NCBI RefSeq assembly: GCF_002355155.1 | Contig: NZ_AP017369.1 | Coordinates: 2,914,001-2,978,000, forward strand | Source of the DNA: Corynebacterium suranareeae | Lineage (GTDB): Bacteria; Actinomycetota; Actinomycetes; Mycobacteriales; Mycobacteriaceae | Length of the DNA stretch: 64,000 bases | Direction of reading: 5' to 3' | Shown here: positions 17,388 to 24,849 of the stretch, one piece after another | Numbering within the stretch: the stretch's first letter is position 1 | How the letters are laid out: every line of letters begins with the position of its first letter | Notes under the pieces: model-generated | The model's database searches: none | Told to the model about the DNA's origin: nothing | What the model saw: only the letters and a program-made list of their open reading frames with translations | Position numbers and translations under genes: made by a program

Positions 17388-18491
17388 GTGGCTAACGAAC
17401 AAATCGAGGTCGCGAACAACACTGATCAAATTCCTGCAGGTTACAGCTCTCCTCTTCTTTCTAGAAGTGGTGCGGCGGAAGCTCAGGGTGCTGCTGCTCA
17501 GGCAGGTACTGAAGGTGTTGCGTGGCATTACGGTTCCCCTCTCGTCGAGCAACGCATCTTCGAAACTGGCACGGGTTTAGTTGACCGTTCCAATCGCAAG
17601 GTGATTAAAGTCGATGGACCCGATGCCCCCACGTTCCTCAATAATATTTTGTCCCAAAAGGTTGATTCGGTCGAAAACGGCTTTAGTGCCGCCGCCCTGG
17701 ATTTGGATGCGCAGGGCCGAATTCAACACACAATGCATATCACTGTCGTAGACGGTGTTTTCTACCTTGACACGTCCGCAGCGGAATTCGATACCCTCTT
17801 AAGCTTCCTGACCAAGATGATTTTCTGGTCGGAAGTCACCGTTGAAGAAGCCGACCTGGCGATCATCACATTGCTCGGCCAAGAGATTGCCCTCCCGGAC
17901 GCGGTCTTTGCCCGCAGGGTTGATTGGAATGGGCCAACGCGTATCGACGTCGCCATCCGGCGTGAAAACCTAAAGGAGGGCGTCGACAAGCTTCTCGAAG
18001 CCGGCGCAAAGCTAACCGGACTCATGGCCTACACGGCCGAGCGCGTGAAAGCTCTAGAGCCCGCTGCGGGCGTTGATTTGGACGATAAGACCATCCCGCA
18101 TGAAATCCCCCATTGGATTGGCCGTGGCGAGCATCTAGGCGCCGTGCATTTGACCAAGGGATGCTACCGCGGGCAGGAAACTGTTGCGCGTGTGGACAAC
18201 CTTGGACGCTCCCCGCGTGTGCTCGTTCTACTCCACCTTGATGGATCGGCCCCAATCGATCCAGTCACTGGTGCGGAGATCAAAGCGGGCGCTCGTACCG
18301 TTGGTCGGTTAGGCACCGTTGTTCATGATGCCGATTTCGGTCCGATCGCTCTTGGGTTGGTCAAACGAAGCGCTGTGGACAAAGAACTCCACATCGATGA
18401 CGTCTCCGTAAACGTAGATCGCGATCTCCTTCCAGTCGAGGAAAACGAGCAACGCGGACGGGCTGCCATCAATAAGCTCAAGGGTCTTTAA
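17388..18491 (+). CDS. YgfZ/GcvT-like folate-binding protein
   Basis: 367 residues. YgfZ-type proteins bind folate and assist Fe-S cluster assembly or repair. The signature KGCYRGQE is at residues 257-264, with the conserved Cys259. The N-terminal region (about 60-160, VDRSNRKVIKVDGPDAPTFL onward) matches the GcvT-like folate domain; the C-terminal barrel includes GRLGTVVHDADFGPIALGLVKR. The GTG at 17388 is chosen because of the TACTAT element 7 bases upstream. It is divergent from pabC, another folate-linked gene, with 107 bases between them. Confidence 0.88.
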   Translation: MANEQIEVANNTDQIPAGYSSPLLSRSGAAEAQGAAAQAGTEGVAWHYGSPLVEQRIFETGTGLVDRSNRKVIKVDGPDAPTFLNNILSQKVDSVENGFSAAALDLDAQGRIQHTMHITVVDGVFYLDTSAAEFDTLLSFLTKMIFWSEVTVEEADLAIITLLGQEIALPDAVFARRVDWNGPTRIDVAIRRENLKEGVDKLLEAGAKLTGLMAYTAERVKALEPAAGVDLDDKTIPHEIPHWIGRGEHLGAVHLTKGCYRGQETVARVDNLGRSPRVLVLLHLDGSAPIDPVTGAEIKAGARTVGRLGTVVHDADFGPIALGLVKRSAVDKELHIDDVSVNVDRDLLPVEENEQRGRAAINKLKGL

Positions 18492-18712
18492 CTAAAGCGA
18501 TTTATAGCAACATTTAGGCGATTTTTAATTGATATGAAAATCGCCTACTTTGGCATTTTATTTTCACTAACGCGCAGGTCAAAGGTAAGTTGCAGAAATT
18601 TTCCGAAGAACACGCTATTGTGTCTATCAGGAATACAGTTAAAACATCTTGAAAAGCCCATGGGCCATCCAAATTCCCAGGATCGGCCCGCTCACTCCAA
18701 GGGGGTCAGGCA

Positions 18713-18928
18713 ATGGGTCGCGGTCGCGCGAAGGCAAAACAGACCAAAGTTGCTCGCCAGTTGAAGTACAGCTCTCCAGACATGGACCTAGATTCACTGC
18801 AGCGGGAGCTGGCCAGCCAGTCTCCCAGGCGTTCCTACTCCGATGCCCCTGATGATGAGGATCAGTACGCAGACTATGCGGACTGGGATGAGGACGACAC
18901 CGACAATCGTGCCTACGGCACAAACTGA
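18713..18928 (+). CDS. DUF3073 small protein
   Basis: 71 residues. It starts MGRGRAKAKQTKVARQLKY, the conserved basic N-terminus of the actinobacterial DUF3073 family, followed by an amphipathic segment (DLDSLQRELA) and a highly acidic tail (DEDQYADYADWDEDDTD). AAGGGGGTCAGGCA just before the ATG is a good ribosome binding site. Function unknown; the basic head and acidic tail suggest nucleic-acid or ribosome contact, which is inference only. It stands just upstream of the purine region on the opposite strand. Confidence 0.85.
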   Translation: MGRGRAKAKQTKVARQLKYSSPDMDLDSLQRELASQSPRRSYSDAPDDEDQYADYADWDEDDTDNRAYGTN

Positions 18929-19521
18929 TTTCGTGTGTCTTTGACCCCTCTGGCAACTCCTCTGGTGTTGTCATGGGTCAAAAACCTCAACCCCATCATC
19001 TAGGTGGCTTTTGCGACCGTTTCAAGGTGTCACATTCACCTCCGGCGGTCCATTATCCCGTTCAACCACTACCGTAGAAGACGGCGCAAGGTTTGACGCG
19101 GACAAGTCCCAGGAGTACTTTCCCTCTGTGTTCCCGCACTCCTAGGATTTCAGCCCGTGGCAGATCTAGTGCCGTCTTTTGCGTGCCTGGGGTTTGTTGG
19201 GTTTGCGGAAACTTGCGGAGACTTGCGAGGCACCTACCGTAGCTTGCAAAAATTAGTTCAAAGTAGCAAATTTGAAGTAAAAACTGATCGAGAATTTGCA
19301 CTACCGCGGTCCTTTAATGCAAATATTCGTTCGATTTTGGGCATCACAAGTGCTACCCAGACCGATCCTTGATCAGCTAACTCACAGGCATAAAAATGCA
19401 CCTAAACATGCATAATTCACGATGCTTTATTTGGCTCTCTAAGGGCTTCAAATCCCCTTTTGTACATCGAAGTATCATTGGCTAATCTCAAGCCCTTAGA
19501 ACGCCTAATATCCACTGCATT
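18929..19521. other. Non-coding stretch between the DUF3073 gene and purM
   Basis: About 600 bases. A hairpin TTGACCC/GGGTCAA with GGCAAC/GTTGTC lies at 18941-18981, without a T tail. An inverted pair AAGACGGC (19078-19085) / GCCGTCTT (19172-19179) is present. Short open frames of about 70-80 codons on both strands lack ribosome binding sites and recognisable products. Confidence 0.45.
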
Positions 19522-19559
19522 AAAAAAGCCAGCCCACACATCAATCGTGCAAGGCTGGC
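19522..19559 (-). terminator. Terminator of purM
   Basis: Stem GCCAGCC (19528-19534) / GGCTGGC (19553-19559), followed on the minus strand by TTTTTT (19527-19522), 18 bases after the purM stop. Confidence 0.85.
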
Positions 19560-19577
19560 CATCTTTAGAAAAGTAGC

Positions 19578-20654
19578 TTAGTAGCCTGGGTGCTCACCGT
19601 TTAGGATCACACGTGGCTCTCCGTCTTCACCGTTGCGCACGGTGCCTAGCTCCCAGCAATCAATGTGACGTGCGGTGAGCATAGCTAGGGCGCGGTCGCG
19701 GTCTTTTTCAGCGACGACAGCAACCATGCCGACACCCATGTTGAAGGTCTTTTCCATTTCTTCGCGTGGAACTTTACCCACGGAGGAAATGGTGCGGAAG
19801 ATCTGCCCTGGGGTCCAGGTGGAGCGTGACATCTCTGCAACGAGTCCTTCTGGAACAACGCGCTCAAGGTTGCCAGCAAGTCCGCCACCGGTGACGTGGC
19901 AGAAGGTGTGTACTTCGCACTCTGCGATGAGGGCTAGGCAGTCTTTGGCGTAGATGCGGGTTGGCTCGAGTAGTTCTTCGCCGAGGGTGCGGCCGAGTTC
20001 TTCGATGTGTCCGTCGAGTGCCAGACCTGCTTTTTCTAACAAGACGTGGCGGGCTAGGGAGTAACCATTGGAGTGCAGTCCGGAAGATGCCATACCGATT
20101 AGGACGTCACCTGCGCGAACGCGGTCTGGCCCAAGAAGTTCATCGGCTTCGACGACACCGACTGCTGTTGCAGAGACATCGTAGTGGTCTGGTTCCATCA
20201 CACCTGGGTGTTCTGCGGTTTCGCCACCAAGAAGTGCACATCCTGCTTGGACGCAGCCTTCTGCGATTCCGGAGACAATTTCAGCAACGTGCTCTGGAAC
20301 GACTTTTCCGATAGCAATGTAGTCCTGCAGAAATAGTGGCTCTGCACCGGTGACAACCAGGTCATCTACACACATGGCAACAAGGTCGATGCCGATGGTG
20401 TCGTGCTTGTCCATCATCTGCGCGATAACAAGTTTGGTGCCCACGCCGTCGGAACCTGCTGCGAGGATTGGCTTCTTGTATTTTCCGAGTTCAAAGAGAC
20501 CAGCGAAGCCTCCGAGATTGCCAAGAACTTCTGGGCGGGTGGCACGCTTGGCCATTGGTGCAAAAAGTTCGACGGCACGATCGCCGGCTTCGATATCGAC
20601 TCCTGCGGCTGCGTATGAAACGCCTTCGGCGGTGGTGTCCTGGTGATCACTCAT
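19578..20654 (-). CDS. purM: Phosphoribosylformylglycinamidine cyclo-ligase (AIR synthetase)
   Basis: 358 residues. PurM closes the imidazole ring: FGAM plus ATP gives AIR, the fifth step of purine synthesis. AIRS-fold motifs: AGVDIEAGDRAVELF at the N-terminus, AAGSDGVGTKLVIAQ, GIDLVAMCVDDLVVTGAEPLFLQDY, GGETAEHPGVM, GMASSGLHSNGYSL, and HVTGGGLAGNLERVVPEGL. It lies 61 bases after purF on the same strand with no terminator between, so purF-purM form an operon. Confidence 0.97.
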   Translation of the reverse strand: MSDHQDTTAEGVSYAAAGVDIEAGDRAVELFAPMAKRATRPEVLGNLGGFAGLFELGKYKKPILAAGSDGVGTKLVIAQMMDKHDTIGIDLVAMCVDDLVVTGAEPLFLQDYIAIGKVVPEHVAEIVSGIAEGCVQAGCALLGGETAEHPGVMEPDHYDVSATAVGVVEADELLGPDRVRAGDVLIGMASSGLHSNGYSLARHVLLEKAGLALDGHIEELGRTLGEELLEPTRIYAKDCLALIAECEVHTFCHVTGGGLAGNLERVVPEGLVAEMSRSTWTPGQIFRTISSVGKVPREEMEKTFNMGVGMVAVVAEKDRDRALAMLTARHIDCWELGTVRNGEDGEPRVILNGEHPGY

Positions 20655-20715
20655 CGTGTACTTCGCTTCTCCTGCTTTAGGTTTTTTTAAAAAATGCTTA
20701 GTTTAAATACTGATC

Positions 20716-22272
20716 TTAACGTGAGGCGCTTGCCTGCATCTTGCGGACCAGATCTGCGTTGCTGTTTCCTTGTGGCAGTCCCATGGGGTATTTGCCGTCG
20801 AAGCAGGCAATGCAGAGTTCGTTGGCTGGTTGCTCGGTTGCTGCAACCATGGAGTCGATGGAGACATATCCTAGGGAGTCTGCACCGATTGCCGATCGCA
20901 CTGCTTCCACCATTTCTGCTTCGTTGTCGCTGGTTACAGCGTTGGCAATGAGTTCGCCTGGGGTGGCAAAGTCGATGCCGTAGAAGCAGGGCCATTTCAC
21001 TGGTGGGGAGGCAATGCGTACGTGTACTTCGGCGGCTCCTGCTTCACGCAGCATGCGGATCACGGCACGTTGGGTGTTGCCGCGAACAATGGAGTCGTCT
21101 ACTACCACGAGGCGTTTTCCGGCGATGACTTCTCGCAGTGGGTTGAGCTTGAGGCGGATACCTAATTGGCGCAGGGTGTCTGATGGTTGGATGAAGGTGC
21201 GTCCAACGTAGGCGTTTTTCACCATGCCTTGGCCGAATGGAATTCCGGATGCTTGGGCAAAGCCGACTGCTGCTGGGGTTCCTGATTCTGGGGTTGGGAT
21301 AACTAGATCGCCTACTGCTGGTGCTTCTTCAGCGAGCTTGCGTCCGATTTCCAGGCGGGCTTCGTTAACGTTTCTCCCCTTGATCACGGAGTCTGGACGG
21401 GCCAGGTAAACGTATTCGAAGACGCAACCTTTGCGTGTTGTTTCGGCGAATCGTGTGGATTTCAGGCCGGATTCGTCGATAGCAATTAGTTCACCTGGCT
21501 CAACCTCGCGTACGTGGGAGGCGCCAACGATGTCGAGCGCGGCGGTTTCGGATGCTACAACCCAACCGCGGGCTAGCCGGCCGATGGAAAGTGGCCGGAT
21601 ACCATAAGGGTCGCGCGCTGCATACAGGGTGTGTCCGTCGGTGAAGGTCAGGCAGTAGGCGCCTTTGACATCTGGAAGTAGTTGCTTGGCGGAATCAAAA
21701 AGGGTGTTTCCATCGCCTACGCCATATGCCAGCAACGCGGTCAGGACATCGGTATCGGAGGGTTTCTTTTCCGGATCAACGAGACCAAACTCAGTGGCTT
21801 TTTCTAAAAGCTCAATGTGGTTAATCAGGTTGCCGTTGTGTCCGAGTGCGATATCTGTGCCATCTGGCGCCATGCGGAACATGGGCTGGGCGTTTTCCCA
21901 CGTGTTTCCACCGGCGGTGGTGTACCGGGTGTGCCCGATGGCGATATTGCCGCGAAGGGATTCGAGGATTGGCTCGTCAAAAACTTGGGATACGAGGCCT
22001 AAATCTTTGAAGACAAGGATTTGCTCGCCATCACCTACTGCAATGCCCGCGGCTTCTTGGCCACGGTGTTGGAGGGCGAATAGGCCGAAGTAGGTGAGTT
22101 TGGAAACTTCCTCACCAGGTGCCCAGACACCGAAGACGCCACATTCTTCCTGTGGTGCTTGTTCGTTGAGATCATCGTACGGGTGGTTAACCTGGGTCAT
22201 CCCAGCGGAATGCTCGGCGTTTACCTTGTTTACCATTGAACCAGGGAGCGTGTGCTGATCAAGTAATGCCAC
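20716..22272 (-). CDS. purF: Amidophosphoribosyltransferase
   Basis: 518 residues from the GTG at 22272. PurF makes phosphoribosylamine from PRPP and glutamine, the committing step. The N-terminal nucleophile is Cys44 in EECGVFGVW, preceded by a propeptide that must be removed. The glutaminase domain (HRGQEAAGIAV, GHTRYTTAGGNTWENAQP, GHNGNLIN) spans about 44-280. The phosphoribosyltransferase domain has the PRPP loop VVVDDSIVRGNTQ. Cys residues near GCVFEYVY and ELCIACFDGKYP match the Fe-S type of Bacillus-like enzymes. Start choice rests on TACGAT 7 bases upstream; in-frame ATGs at 22236 and 22200 would give 506 or 494 residues and have no clear ribosome binding site. Confidence 0.95.
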   Translation of the reverse strand: MALLDQHTLPGSMVNKVNAEHSAGMTQVNHPYDDLNEQAPQEECGVFGVWAPGEEVSKLTYFGLFALQHRGQEAAGIAVGDGEQILVFKDLGLVSQVFDEPILESLRGNIAIGHTRYTTAGGNTWENAQPMFRMAPDGTDIALGHNGNLINHIELLEKATEFGLVDPEKKPSDTDVLTALLAYGVGDGNTLFDSAKQLLPDVKGAYCLTFTDGHTLYAARDPYGIRPLSIGRLARGWVVASETAALDIVGASHVREVEPGELIAIDESGLKSTRFAETTRKGCVFEYVYLARPDSVIKGRNVNEARLEIGRKLAEEAPAVGDLVIPTPESGTPAAVGFAQASGIPFGQGMVKNAYVGRTFIQPSDTLRQLGIRLKLNPLREVIAGKRLVVVDDSIVRGNTQRAVIRMLREAGAAEVHVRIASPPVKWPCFYGIDFATPGELIANAVTSDNEAEMVEAVRSAIGADSLGYVSIDSMVAATEQPANELCIACFDGKYPMGLPQGNSNADLVRKMQASASR

Positions 22273-22279
22273 GGGTCAA

Positions 22280-22285
22280 ATCGTA
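22280..22285 (-). promoter_or_regulatory. -10 element of purF (leaderless)
   Basis: TACGAT on the minus strand, 7 bases before the GTG at 22272. Confidence 0.5.
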
Positions 22286-22324
22286 GTCTCTTGGCTGCCC
22301 AGAAACTAATACGGCTAACGAAAG

Positions 22325-22702
22325 CTAAATTTTCACTATTGGTAACCAGCCGGCAATCTCTTTGGCTCGGGTACCTGATGCGCTAATTTTGCCGCTTTCT
22401 AATTCCGCGTCGAAGGTGGTTTTCCCTGTTGCTAGGCGCAACCAGGTCTTCGCATCAGTCTCCACCACGTTGGGTGGTGTGCCGCGTGTATGTTTCGGCC
22501 CCTCTATGCATTGCACTGCAACAAATGGGGGTACCCGCACCTCCACACTGTTTCCCGGCGCGTCTTGTGCCAGGAGTCGGACGCTCAGGCGAGTTGCGGC
22601 AGCAAGTGCCGCCCTACCAGGCTTTTCGACGCCTTCCTCCCCCTCAATCCAGTCTTTGATGGCTACAACTGCCTGGCGGGTTTCCAATGGATCAATCCTC
22701 AT
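22325..22702 (-). CDS. SCP2-like sterol carrier domain protein
   Basis: 125 residues. It matches the actinobacterial stand-alone SCP-like family: an N-terminal helical part (ETRQAVVAIKDWIEG, AALAAATRLSVRLLA), then a beta core, with the typical VVETDAKTWLRLATGKTTFDAELESGKISASGTRA. It probably binds a lipid or hydrophobic ligand; the ligand is unknown. It lies between purF and the divergent thioesterase. The predicted leaderless promoter TAGGCT is 8 bases upstream, only 11 bases from the opposing -10. Confidence 0.8.
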   Translation of the reverse strand: MRIDPLETRQAVVAIKDWIEGEEGVEKPGRAALAAATRLSVRLLAQDAPGNSVEVRVPPFVAVQCIEGPKHTRGTPPNVVETDAKTWLRLATGKTTFDAELESGKISASGTRAKEIAGWLPIVKI

Positions 22703-22739
22703 GAAGCATCAGCCTAGTACGAACCGTTAAAGTGTCCAT
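22703..22739. promoter_or_regulatory. 37-base divergent promoter region with two leaderless -10 elements
   Basis: Minus strand: TAGGCT (22711-22716), 8 bases before the SCP gene ATG. Plus strand: TAAAGT (22728-22733), 6 bases before the thioesterase ATG. Any -35 elements must lie over the opposing -10 or inside the opposing gene. Confidence 0.55.
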
Positions 22740-23747
22740 ATGTCTGAGAACTCACACGAGAATCCCCACCGCTCGCCAGAAGTTGTGCTCCGTTTCATGG
22801 CGGCCCCTACCGATGTGTTGATGGCTGGTAGCCATGGTGTCGGTGGTGGCCGTGTCCTGGAATGGATCGATAAGGCGGCTTATGCCTGTGCCACGCAGTG
22901 GTCAGGAACATACTGTGTCACGGCTTATGTGGGGCATATTCACTTCACGCGCCCTATTCCTTCTGGACACATGGTTGAGGTGCGTTCTCGTATTGCGATG
23001 ACTGGTCGTTCTTCAATGCACATTGTCAATGAAGTGCTCTCTGCTGATCCTCGTGATGGTAAATACACCCGTGCATGTGACTGCCTGGTCATTTTCGTAG
23101 CTAAAGATACCGCTACTGGTCGCGCTACTGCAGTTCCTACTTTTACTCCAAAGAATGAAGAAGAGCAGCGCGTGTTGGAGGCTGCTAATTCTCGTATCGG
23201 TTTGCGCAAGGCCATTGAAGCTGAGATGGAAAAGCAAACCTATGTGGGCCCTTCTGAAGCACCTCGTTTGATCACTCGATTCTTGGCTAAGCCCACCGAT
23301 ATTAACTGGGGTGGCAAGGTTCATGGTGGTACTGCTATGGAGTGGATTGATGAGGCTGGTGCTGCGTGCACGATGGAGTGGTCGGGTAATCACACTGTTG
23401 CGGTGTATGCCGGTGGTATTCGTTTTTATCAGCCCATTCAGATCGGTGATCTCATCGAGGTTGATGCTCGCATGATGCGCACTGATAAGCGTTCCATGCA
23501 GATGTCTATTCACGTGCGTGCTGGTGATGCTCACCGAGGTCGCGCAGAGCTAGAAACCGCGATTCATGCAACCGTAACTTACCTCGGTATTGATATCGAT
23601 GGCGAGCCGTTGCCTGCTCCGCAGTTTGAGCCTCGTACGCCGGAAGATATTCAGCTTGCTGAGCATGCCAATATTTTGAGGGATTTGCGTGCTGATTACA
23701 CCCCGATGCCTCTGTTCCCCCGCCGTGTTCCTCGCCAGATTGATTAA
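22740..23747 (+). CDS. Acyl-CoA thioesterase, double hotdog domain
   Basis: 335 residues, two hotdog domains in tandem (about 12-150 and 170-310), each with the motif G(x)VLEWID / GTAMEWIDEAG and a matching strand HFTRPIPSGHMVEVRSRI / RFYQPIQIGDLIEVDARM. The pairing resembles YciA/BFIT-type acyl-CoA thioesterases, which hydrolyse acyl-CoA to free acid and CoA. Both halves keep the acidic residue of the helix motif (WIDKAAYACATQWSG and WIDEAGAACTMEWSG), so both may form active sites in a two-domain protomer. Substrate chain length unknown. The SCP-like neighbour suggests a lipid-related role. Confidence 0.88.
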   Translation: MSENSHENPHRSPEVVLRFMAAPTDVLMAGSHGVGGGRVLEWIDKAAYACATQWSGTYCVTAYVGHIHFTRPIPSGHMVEVRSRIAMTGRSSMHIVNEVLSADPRDGKYTRACDCLVIFVAKDTATGRATAVPTFTPKNEEEQRVLEAANSRIGLRKAIEAEMEKQTYVGPSEAPRLITRFLAKPTDINWGGKVHGGTAMEWIDEAGAACTMEWSGNHTVAVYAGGIRFYQPIQIGDLIEVDARMMRTDKRSMQMSIHVRAGDAHRGRAELETAIHATVTYLGIDIDGEPLPAPQFEPRTPEDIQLAEHANILRDLRADYTPMPLFPRRVPRQID

Positions 23748-23749
23748 GT

Positions 23750-23960
23750 GAAAGAATGTGTGAAAATCCACCACAAGACCGTGGTGGATTTTCCCGCTTC
23801 ATAGCTACTTGGGGTGGCGAGTTCAGGGGGTGAAAATTTGATCAGTAAACTTCCACGCTTCACATCTGCCCCGCTGACCCCAAAATCAACACCGCCTAGA
23901 ATCGCCCTGAAGAGCTCAATGAAGCCCCAACCATACAAAAGCTCTCCAACCCTTTAAATC
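23750..23960. repeat. Composite intergenic repeat R2, copy 1 (minus orientation)
   Basis: It starts with a perfect 13-base hairpin GAAAATCCACCAC / GTGGTGGATTTTC (23762-23793), preceded by AAAGAATGTG. Then, read on the minus strand, come GATTTAAAGGGTTGGA, TTTTGTATGG, GGGCGATTCTAGG and the block TTTTGGGGTCAGCGGGGCAG with ATGTGAAGCGTGGAAG. The same blocks in the same order occur at 28697-28980. The hairpin also serves as the end of the thioesterase gene. Confidence 0.8.
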
Positions 23961-23982
23961 GGCGTCTACAGCCAACTTATCT

Positions 23983-24747
23983 TTAATTCACCACCACCAT
24001 CCACACTGCCACGAGGTGGACGATAGCGGCGATGATTGTAGCGAGGTGGAAGTGCTCGTGATATCCCATCCACTTAGCGTTTCTGCCAGGCCATTTAAAT
24101 CCGTAGACCAATGCCCCAACGCTGTAGATGATGCCACCGGCGAAAAGCAGCCAGACCACGGTGTGGCCTGCCCCAGACCACAGTTGGGGTATTAGGGGAA
24201 CAATCAACCAGCCAAGTACTAAATACACCAGCACGCCGAGCCATCGTGGGTGATTGATCCACACCATGTTCATGATCACGCTGGCAATGGCCCCAACCCA
24301 CGCGATGCCAAGCATCCATAATGCGGTGCGCAGTTCCAGCACAATGAGACACAGCGGTGTATATGTAGCTGCAATAAATACAGCGATGGTTGAATGATCT
24401 GCTCTTCGCCACCACGCAACGGTGTGTAAACGGCGCCAAGGACCTCGGTGGTAGGCAGCTGATACAGAGAATAAACCCAGCATGGCCAATGCGTATATGG
24501 TGACGCCTAGCGCCTGCCACCACACTAATTCCATCCAGGCATAGGTGGATAGCACTGAGCCAGTCACGATGCTTAAGATTGCGGCAATTTGGTGAAAAAG
24601 TCCACGGGTGACCGGCCTTTCACCGCGATCAAAAACATACTTTGTCAAGGCGAGAAGTGGCTCATCTGAGCTGTCTTTTGTATCTTCTTCCCTGACGCTG
24701 TCCTCAATCAGCGGATCTGCGTCCATATATTCACGATCTTTAGACAC
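23983..24747 (-). CDS. Hemolysin III family (PAQR-type) membrane protein
   Basis: 254 residues from GTG 24747, chosen because GAAAGAAG lies 6 bases upstream; a start at 24825 is also open, and the ATG at 24726 is possible. Seven predicted membrane helices in the C-terminal 200 residues. Family motifs: RGLFHQIAAILSIVTGS (first helix), SAAYHRGPW, DHSTIAVFIAATYTPLCL, and the final YHEHFHLATIIAAIVHLVAVW with conserved His residues that bind zinc in PAQR proteins. The acidic N-terminal extension of about 50 residues is unusual. Physiological function of bacterial members is poorly known; haemolysis is not implied. Confidence 0.85.
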   Translation of the reverse strand: MSKDREYMDADPLIEDSVREEDTKDSSDEPLLALTKYVFDRGERPVTRGLFHQIAAILSIVTGSVLSTYAWMELVWWQALGVTIYALAMLGLFSVSAAYHRGPWRRLHTVAWWRRADHSTIAVFIAATYTPLCLIVLELRTALWMLGIAWVGAIASVIMNMVWINHPRWLGVLVYLVLGWLIVPLIPQLWSGAGHTVVWLLFAGGIIYSVGALVYGFKWPGRNAKWMGYHEHFHLATIIAAIVHLVAVWMVVVN

Positions 24748-24801
24748 GTCACGCTTCTTTCTTCCCTGATTTAACAGTTTCCAATGTAGTGGAAGAAACA
24801 C

Positions 24802-24832
24802 AAAAACCGGGTTTCGCATGAACAAAACCCGG
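24802..24832 (-). terminator. Terminator of purL
   Basis: Stem CCGGGTTT (24807-24814) / AAACCCGG (24825-24832), followed on the minus strand by TTTTTG. It sits 18 bases past the purL stop. Confidence 0.85.
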
Positions 24833-24849
24833 CTTTTAGTACAGAAATT

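Noticed and set aside
18639..18974. Minus-strand open frame of 111 codons opposite the DUF3073 gene
   Set aside because: The plus-strand DUF3073 gene has a clear ribosome binding site and a family match; the reverse frame does not.
19157..19372. 71-codon plus-strand open frame before purM
   Set aside because: No ribosome binding site, no recognisable family, and it lies in a region with inverted and short tandem repeats.
23506..23938. Minus-strand open frames across the thioesterase end and R2
   Set aside because: Shadows of the thioesterase gene and repeat sequence.
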